Origin: Candidatus Poseidoniaceae archaeon
Lineage (GTDB): Archaea > Thermoplasmatota > Poseidoniia > Poseidoniales > Poseidoniaceae
DNA: 10,795 bases
NCBI GenBank assembly: GCA_029250385.1
Contig: JAQXFJ010000084.1
Location: forward strand, 1 to 10,795
Direction: 5' to 3'
A model generated the notes under the pieces. It made no database searches, was not told the DNA's origin, and was given only the letters and a program-made list of their open reading frames with translations. Every line of letters begins with the position of its first letter. The stretch's first letter is position 1. Shown here piece after piece: positions 6,666 to 10,795 of the stretch. Both the position numbers and the translations under genes were made by a program.

Positions 6666-6956
6666 ATGAAGCGTTCAAAGGGCCAGAGAGTAAGAACTCG
6701 AAGCATTCTAAGAAGGAGAAAAAAAGAACGTAGTCGCTTGAATATCAGCCGTGTATTGCACGATTATGATACTGGCGACCGTGTGGCAATCGTATTAGAC
6801 GGTGGTCAACAAGGCGGAATGCCGCACAGAAGATTCAACGGCAGAACTGGATTTATTCAGAAGAAACAAGGAGTTGCGTGGATCGTTGCAGTAAAAGACG
6901 GCAACATGCAAAAGACTGTCATTGCTAGACCAGAACACCTACGCCCATTGGAGTGA
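6666..6956 (+). CDS. rpl21e: 50S ribosomal protein L21e
   Basis: The 96-residue protein is the archaeal/eukaryotic-type L21e of the large ribosomal subunit. It has a very basic N terminus (KRSKGQRVRTRSILRRRKKER), a YDTGDRVAIVLDGG strand, GGMPHRRFNGRTGFI, and a final RPEHLRPL, all hallmarks of the SH3-like L21e fold that binds 23S rRNA. The length is normal for archaea. GTGAGG at 6652-6657, eight bases before the ATG, is a good Shine-Dalgarno. It is the first gene of the operon, and its stop codon falls within the ribosome-binding site of rpoF, which implies translational coupling. Confidence 0.95.
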   Translation: MKRSKGQRVRTRSILRRRKKERSRLNISRVLHDYDTGDRVAIVLDGGQQGGMPHRRFNGRTGFIQKKQGVAWIVAVKDGNMQKTVIARPEHLRPLE

Positions 6957-6961
6957 TTTAC

Positions 6962-7324
6962 TTGACCGAAAAAGAAAAATTTGTTGACTTTGCTACTGTA
7001 AGAGACTTGCTTGAAGGAGCTCAAGAAAGAAGGGGAGATCTAACTTACGAACAGGTTGCTGCACTACAGCATGCCCAATGGGCTGCCAGTGAAGGCAGAG
7101 TAGGTTACAAAACTGAACCGGAGGTATTTCTAACTCTAAAGGCTGCACTACTTGAGATGGACAAGCTTGCTCAATATCCTGACCTCGCTGCAAAACTTGC
7201 TGAACTAATGCCACTATATCCTAGCGATGTAAAAGCAGTACTGGTCTCTAAGAGAATTGCTATTGATGAATCTGAAATCAATGCAATCCTAGACACAGTA
7301 AGGCAGCATGTTGGCTTCGAGTGA
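6962..7324 (+). CDS. rpoF: DNA-directed RNA polymerase subunit F (Rpb4-like)
   Basis: RpoF pairs with RpoE (Rpb7-like) to form the stalk of archaeal RNA polymerase, which helps promoter opening and binds emerging RNA. The protein is recognised from FVDFATVRDLLEGA near the N terminus, the following helical body, and the C-terminal HRDC-like region (YPDLAAKLAELMPLYPSDV to AILDTVRQHV). Its length, 120 residues, is normal. The frame can open at GTG 6953, overlapping the L21e stop, but TTG 6962 is preferred because GGAGTGA (6950-6956) lies five bases upstream; this makes the N terminus MTEKEKFVDF. The position between L21e and DUF655 is the conserved euryarchaeal arrangement and supports the call, since Rpb4 sequences are weakly conserved. 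Confidence 0.88.
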   Translation: MTEKEKFVDFATVRDLLEGAQERRGDLTYEQVAALQHAQWAASEGRVGYKTEPEVFLTLKAALLEMDKLAQYPDLAAKLAELMPLYPSDVKAVLVSKRIAIDESEINAILDTVRQHVGFE

Positions 7325-7343
7325 AATTATCCGAGATGATTTC

Positions 7344-8132
7344 ATGAGCGGTTTTAGTCGTGACCGCAATGTCAAAATTCCCAAAAAGTCTGATAAGAAG
7401 AGCAATGCTAAACCTTCACAATACTTGCCAACAAGACCTGCAGAAGGTCGTAAAGAGGTCGTAAAAAAAGTCGAACACAAGCCTCGTACTAATCGACGAC
7501 CAGACAATCAACGTCGGCAATCTCAAACACATCGTGGCAATAGAGGCCGAGGTAACACTTCAAGAGATAAGCCGCAGCGTCAACGTCGCCCAACTCCTCT
7601 TGATGACGAAGTTTGGGCAAGGGTCATCGAAAACGATACTAAAACCAATGTGATTGTTGCCTTGGGTGAAAGTAAGATGTTACTTGGCAGATTTGCCGCT
7701 AAGAACTCCAATTCTTCTGTTGGTGATAGAATATATATCGGCGTTGATGGTGACAAGCGTACTGATGTTGGAGATATCCTAGGTATGGCCAAAATGGAAC
7801 TGTTGTCTAATTCAGCAGCCAGCGATTTACCATTAATCATTCAATTATTCATCGAAGAAAAAGCGGCTCACTTCATCAAGGCCTTTTTCAATATTGCAGG
7901 CCCGCTATCGCTCAAGCAACACGCCTTCGAACTACTTCCAGGCATTGGTAAAAAGAAAGCTTTGCAAATGGTAGAGGTTAGAGGCTCGAGTGGCTTTACC
8001 AGCATTGAACAGCTAAACGAATCTTGTACCATTGATGCAGCAGAACTGCTTGCTAAGCGTTTTGTTGCCGAAATTGGTGATAGAAACCTACAACCGCGAC
8101 TTACAGAATTACTGTTACCGGTGACAGCATGA
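7344..8132 (+). CDS. DUF655 family protein with helix-hairpin-helix and long basic tail
   Basis: The C-terminal two-thirds match the archaeal DUF655 family, an OB-like and helix-hairpin-helix nucleic-acid-binding protein of unproven function always found near rpoF and ksgA. Visible are DLPLIIQLFIEEK, FFNIAGPLSLKQHAFELLPGIGKKKALQMVE (the hairpin GIGKKKA is the binding element) and LLAKRFVAEI. About 85 residues at the N terminus are low-complexity, rich in Arg, Lys, Gln and Asn with RG-like pieces (HRGNRGRGN), probably disordered and RNA-binding; the core family is about 190 residues. The frame opens at ATG 7308, overlapping rpoF by 17 bases, but ATG 7344 has GAGATGAT just upstream and is preferred. 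The stop overlaps the ksgA start as ATGA. Given its neighbours, a role in rRNA or ribosome maturation is a reasonable inference. Confidence 0.85.
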   Translation: MSGFSRDRNVKIPKKSDKKSNAKPSQYLPTRPAEGRKEVVKKVEHKPRTNRRPDNQRRQSQTHRGNRGRGNTSRDKPQRQRRPTPLDDEVWARVIENDTKTNVIVALGESKMLLGRFAAKNSNSSVGDRIYIGVDGDKRTDVGDILGMAKMELLSNSAASDLPLIIQLFIEEKAAHFIKAFFNIAGPLSLKQHAFELLPGIGKKKALQMVEVRGSSGFTSIEQLNESCTIDAAELLAKRFVAEIGDRNLQPRLTELLLPVTA

Positions 8133-9004
8133 GAGGCGCTCGAACTCTAGTTGATTTACTGCGTAGTAAACAGGATAATGACAAGTCTCTTGGCCAACAT
8201 TTCTTGATTAATGATGATCTAATTGCGCTTCCTCTGCAATACGCCGAGATTGTCAAACATGACCATGTATTGGAAATAGGGCCCGGGCCTGGAGTATTAA
8301 CTGAGGCTTTATTGGAGCAGGGTTGCAAGGTAACTGCAATTGAAATCGATGAAGGTGCGGTAAAACATTTACAGAAAGTATTCGCCAGTGAAATCACCGC
8401 AGGACAATTGAATTTACTCTCAGGAGACGCTCTACAGGTGAAATGGCCAAGTTCAATCTCCAAAGTTGTGGCTAATATTCCCTACCAAATCTCTTCGCCA
8501 TTGGTAGAATTACTAACTAAATATTTGCGTAATGAAGAGGTAAGTCTATTGCAGAAAGTTGTGCTTCTAGTGCAAGAAGAGTTTGCTGAAAGACTAGTTA
8601 TGGAGTATGAGTCTGATGTTGGTTCTCTTGGAATGACTGCGCTATTGGATTGGCAATCTGAGATGTTGCAAAAAGTAGCTCCTCACAACTTTAGCCCAAA
8701 TCCAAGAGTGAATTCCTGTTTTATCGAAATGACTCCTAGCCATGAACAATTTGATTGTGATAAGCGCCTTGTTAAACAAGTAATTCATCAAGCCTTCAAA
8801 CAACGAAGAAAGAAAATTCGTACCAGCCTTAAATCTGTTCCACGGAGACTGAATAGAGTCCCTAATTGGTATTCTGCACGATGGAAGATGGCGATTTCAA
8901 GTTTGGCTGATGATGAAAGAATGAACGCCCGACCTGAGGAGTTTGATTTTGATGATTGGATAGGGTTTTGTCAAGATTTGGAAAAAATCCAAGACAATTC
9001 CTAA
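8129..9004 (+). CDS. ksgA: 16S rRNA (adenine-N6,N6)-dimethyltransferase KsgA/Dim1
   Basis: KsgA dimethylates the two adjacent adenines in the loop of the 3'-terminal helix of 16S rRNA, late in small-subunit assembly. The motifs run in order: SLGQHFL (20-26), the S-adenosylmethionine loop EIGPGPG (49-55), acidic AIEID (70-74), GDAL (99-102), and the catalytic NIPY (116-119), which contacts the target adenine. The C-terminal helical domain has FSPNPRV (188-194) and HQAFKQRRKKIRTSL (220-234), both family signatures. The length of 291 residues is slightly above the archaeal norm, with a short extra N-terminal segment before SLGQHFL. The start overlaps the DUF655 stop (ATGA), so the two are translationally coupled. 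It is probably the last gene of the operon, as 114 non-coding bases follow. Confidence 0.95.
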   Translation: MRGARTLVDLLRSKQDNDKSLGQHFLINDDLIALPLQYAEIVKHDHVLEIGPGPGVLTEALLEQGCKVTAIEIDEGAVKHLQKVFASEITAGQLNLLSGDALQVKWPSSISKVVANIPYQISSPLVELLTKYLRNEEVSLLQKVVLLVQEEFAERLVMEYESDVGSLGMTALLDWQSEMLQKVAPHNFSPNPRVNSCFIEMTPSHEQFDCDKRLVKQVIHQAFKQRRKKIRTSLKSVPRRLNRVPNWYSARWKMAISSLADDERMNARPEEFDFDDWIGFCQDLEKIQDNS

Positions 9005-9046
9005 ACCTGACCTCAGCCTATCGTTTATCTACAAAATTATGCTTGA

Positions 9047-9054
9047 TTTTAAAG
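9047..9054 (+). promoter_or_regulatory. TATA-like element before the zinc-ribbon/ferredoxin operon
   Basis: TTTTAAAG is the best TATA-like stretch in the gap after ksgA. It would set transcription at about 9077 and give a leader of about 42 bases that includes the strong GGAGG at 9107-9111. TTTATC at 9023-9028 is a weaker second choice. Confidence 0.35.
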
Positions 9055-9118
9055 AAATTAGCGGGGAGAGGTTTTTCTTAGGAGTGGCGACTGGGCAGGA
9101 CTTGTCGGAGGGGATGCT

Positions 9119-10210
9119 ATGGCAAAGAAAGACACATATCTTGCACTATTAAGGCGTGGAATTGATGATACTACAGCCCAGCAGCTAGCCGATGCTGGAC
9201 TGAAAATTGGTGATTTAAAGAAAATTGACCGAAATATGCTAATTGAAAACTATGCACTAAAGCCAGATATCGCTGATGGTGTTATTTCAATTATCAATTC
9301 TGCTCACTCTTCTCACGGTAAAGAACGGTTTCTAGCGTCGGTCTTAGCACCTGAAAAGAAAGTCGATTCAAAAATTGAAGAAATCAAATTTAAGCGTAAG
9401 CAAAAAGACGTTCTAACAGAATTAGCCGAGCAAAAAGAACGTTTGAAAATCGCTAAGGTTGAAGCATTCCGCGGCAAGAAATTGATTATGAACCGTTTAG
9501 GTAAAACTGTTGAATTGATTGTTAAACTAGAAAACAATCTCTATGACGAGGGTAAAGATGATCAAAAGGTCAAGATAAGAGACCAACTAGAAACTAGAGG
9601 CTTAGAGGCCGCCAGAGATCATGAGATGTTAGAACTGGAAGGAACTCCTCAAGACATTGTTGACTTCAGGAGAAAGTTCGTTCCTGGGCTTATTTTCCAC
9701 GCTTGCCCGATTTGTGGTGACGAAATGGACCCTAGACAAGCTAGAGACCAAGATAAACCAGAAGAATGGGTATTTATCTGTTGGGAATGTGAAGAGAATT
9801 TCATTCCTGATCTAGCTGCTAATGTCGAGCAACGTTTGGTAAATGGCAACCGTATATTTATCGATGAGAGCAAGCGACCAAGAAATTCAGTACCTCCTAA
9901 ACCGGCAGCAATGGATTTCTCTTCGGTAAATGACATGATTAAGAAAGACCTCGCTCAAACTGGAACAGACGCTGATGAGATGAGCCGAGTGGTAGAAGAG
10001 AGTACTCTTGGCGGTGGATTGATGGACATCAATGATTGGATTGATCAAACATTGGCTGCTAAGGATTACATCCAAGCACAAGAAGATAGAGAAGACTTCA
10101 TCTTGAGAACCGGTGCTGGTGCTACTAAGTTCAATAAGTGGATGAAGAAGGCTGGGTTATACTTCAACAAACAAACTGGCCGTTGGACACGTCACAAAGA
10201 TGTACGTTGA
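9119..10210 (+). CDS. Unrecognised protein with helical N terminus, coiled coil and zinc ribbon
   Basis: I do not recognise a named family for this 363-residue protein. Residues about 5-60 look like a small helical or helix-hairpin-helix-like domain (GIDDTTAQQLADAGLKIGDLKKI). Residues about 85-165 are highly charged and helical, probably a coiled coil. CPIC (196-199) and CWEC (221-224) form a CxxC-N21-CxxC zinc ribbon, with family-like GDEMDP between them. The C-terminal part contains acidic and glycine-rich stretches (STLGGGLMDINDWI) and a basic aromatic end (FNKWMKKAGLYFNKQTGRW). There is no signal peptide or membrane span, so it is cytoplasmic. GGAGG at 9107-9111, seven bases upstream, supports the start. 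The ferredoxin gene begins nine bases after its stop, so they are co-transcribed. Nucleic-acid binding is suggested by the domain mix but is an inference. Confidence 0.8.
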   Translation: MAKKDTYLALLRRGIDDTTAQQLADAGLKIGDLKKIDRNMLIENYALKPDIADGVISIINSAHSSHGKERFLASVLAPEKKVDSKIEEIKFKRKQKDVLTELAEQKERLKIAKVEAFRGKKLIMNRLGKTVELIVKLENNLYDEGKDDQKVKIRDQLETRGLEAARDHEMLELEGTPQDIVDFRRKFVPGLIFHACPICGDEMDPRQARDQDKPEEWVFICWECEENFIPDLAANVEQRLVNGNRIFIDESKRPRNSVPPKPAAMDFSSVNDMIKKDLAQTGTDADEMSRVVEESTLGGGLMDINDWIDQTLAAKDYIQAQEDREDFILRTGAGATKFNKWMKKAGLYFNKQTGRWTRHKDVR

Positions 10211-10219
10211 GGCGATGGT

Positions 10220-10531
10220 ATGGCTGAGAGTGTTGGAGAGACGCTCAAACTTGTGAGATTTTTGCAAGGGGCAAAATTACTTGGCCAAACCAGATTAGTT
10301 ATCGGTGAAACTCTAGTTGAGCATGCTGAATCTGCTGGCGTTAATCTACCAACAAACTGCACTTCAGGAACCTGTGGAACCTGTATGGTGACATTGGTTA
10401 GAGGAAAAATTCCAGTTCCTGAAATACTGCCACCTGGACTTGATGATTATCTAATAGAACAAGAGGCTCGGCTTGGTTGTATTGGCTGCCCTACTACCGA
10501 TTGTGACATTGACATTCGGCCACCATTGTGA
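10220..10531 (+). CDS. 2Fe-2S ferredoxin (plant-type fold)
   Basis: The 103-residue protein has the 2Fe-2S ligand pattern CTSGTCGTC (C47, C52, C55) followed by C87 in RLGCIGCP, equal to the CxxxxCxxC...C set of plant-type ferredoxins. The beta-grasp core is readable: two early strands (TLKLVRFLQGAKL, TRLVIGETLVEHA), the cluster loop, and a final strand DIDIRPPL. Extra cysteines C90 and C95 follow the fourth ligand. It should carry single electrons in the cytoplasm; the redox partner is not apparent. GAGG at 10209-10212, overlapping the stop codon of the preceding gene and seven bases before the ATG, supports the start and coupling with the zinc-ribbon protein. No oxidoreductase is adjacent in this window. 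Confidence 0.9.
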   Translation: MAESVGETLKLVRFLQGAKLLGQTRLVIGETLVEHAESAGVNLPTNCTSGTCGTCMVTLVRGKIPVPEILPPGLDDYLIEQEARLGCIGCPTTDCDIDIRPPL

Positions 10532-10731
10532 TGATTGATATGTTTGATAATTGGGGTAATACTGAATGGTTTATCCTGGTTATTGACATCATTGCAGTGA
10601 TTATTGTGGTCCGGTTTCTAAGAAATAAAATTAGAAGAAAACTCAATGAGGTCGAATTGCGGCAGAGTTTTCAAACACGCCAAAGACGAGACTTGAACAA
10701 AGACAAAAATGACCAACCGCCAAACCAGTAG
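10531..10731 (+). CDS. Small single-span membrane protein, function unknown
   Basis: A 66-residue protein has one hydrophobic segment (about residues 12-30: WFILVIDIIAVIIVVRFL) followed at once by RNKIRRK, so by the positive-inside rule the N terminus is outside and the charged, hydrophilic C-terminal tail (rich in Arg, Lys, Asp, Asn and Gln) is cytoplasmic. ATG 10531 shares a base with the ferredoxin stop (TGATG); GTG at 10528 would add one residue. The overlap argues that it is a real, coupled gene despite its size. It could anchor or assist an electron-transfer partner, but nothing in the sequence names a function. Confidence 0.65.
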   Translation: MIDMFDNWGNTEWFILVIDIIAVIIVVRFLRNKIRRKLNEVELRQSFQTRQRRDLNKDKNDQPPNQ

Positions 10732-10753
10732 GTTGGCTCTGGTAATGGTTTGG
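10713..10753 (+). other. Interleaved inverted repeats at the end of the ferredoxin operon
   Basis: CCAACC (10713-10718) pairs with GGTTGG (10731-10736), and CCAAACCA (10720-10727) pairs with TGGTTTGG (10746-10753). Because the arms alternate, the RNA could form either hairpin or an H-type pseudoknot around the stop codon at 10729-10731. It may be a 3'-end structure, but there is no following T-run, so a standard terminator is not supported. Confidence 0.35.
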
Positions 10754-10795
10754 ACATGTTCAAGAACCTGTGACCACTTAATGAATACATGAGGG

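Noticed and set aside
9005..9118. Small RNA or tRNA gene in the gap after ksgA
   Set aside because: No cloverleaf, box C/D or H/ACA pattern was found by eye; the gap is explained by a promoter and ribosome-binding site.

Overview
The window looks like archaeal chromosomal DNA. The best fit is a Thermoplasmatota lineage such as Marine Group II (Poseidoniales), but that assignment is an inference from gene content and style and was not checked by a search. The archaeal call itself is firm. Pus10, ribosomal protein L21e, RNA polymerase subunit F (Rpb4-like), a DUF655 protein and the KsgA/Dim1 dimethyltransferase follow one another on the + strand in an order typical of euryarchaea. No rRNA, tRNA, CRISPR array, transposon or prophage gene was seen. 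Coding density is high and every intergenic gap is under 120 bases.

Left region (1-1511), metal and sulfur genes. A zinc-type ABC transporter substrate-binding lipoprotein (minus strand, its 3' end lost at the window edge) carries a His/Asp/Glu-rich loop encoded by a near-perfect 15-base tandem repeat. It is divergent from a NikR-like ribbon-helix-helix regulator. The 88-base gap between them holds two AT-rich inverted repeats, each lying over one of the two predicted TATA boxes, which suggests joint control by the regulator. Converging on the regulator is a small DsrE-family protein with four cysteines.

Middle (1553-6551). A 1,054-residue RND/MMPL-type membrane transporter is divergent from the DsrE gene across a 41-base gap with a TATATAT box that could serve both directions. 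It is followed by Pus10, the tRNA pseudouridine synthase, which here has an acidic N-terminal tail and what reads as a SAP domain inserted with a lysine/arginine-rich linker into the catalytic half.

Right (6589-10731). A promoter precedes rpl21e-rpoF-DUF655-ksgA, a tightly packed information-processing operon. A second + strand group follows after 114 bases: an unrecognised zinc-ribbon and coiled-coil protein, a plant-type 2Fe-2S ferredoxin, and a small single-span membrane protein overlapping it. The coupling of these three is strong by spacing, but the joint function is unknown.

Initiation style is mixed. Three genes that begin transcripts (the zinc-binding protein, the regulator and DsrE) have a TATA-like box about 27-29 bases upstream of the preferred ATG, as expected for leaderless mRNAs. 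Genes inside operons, and a few others, have recognisable Shine-Dalgarno sequences.
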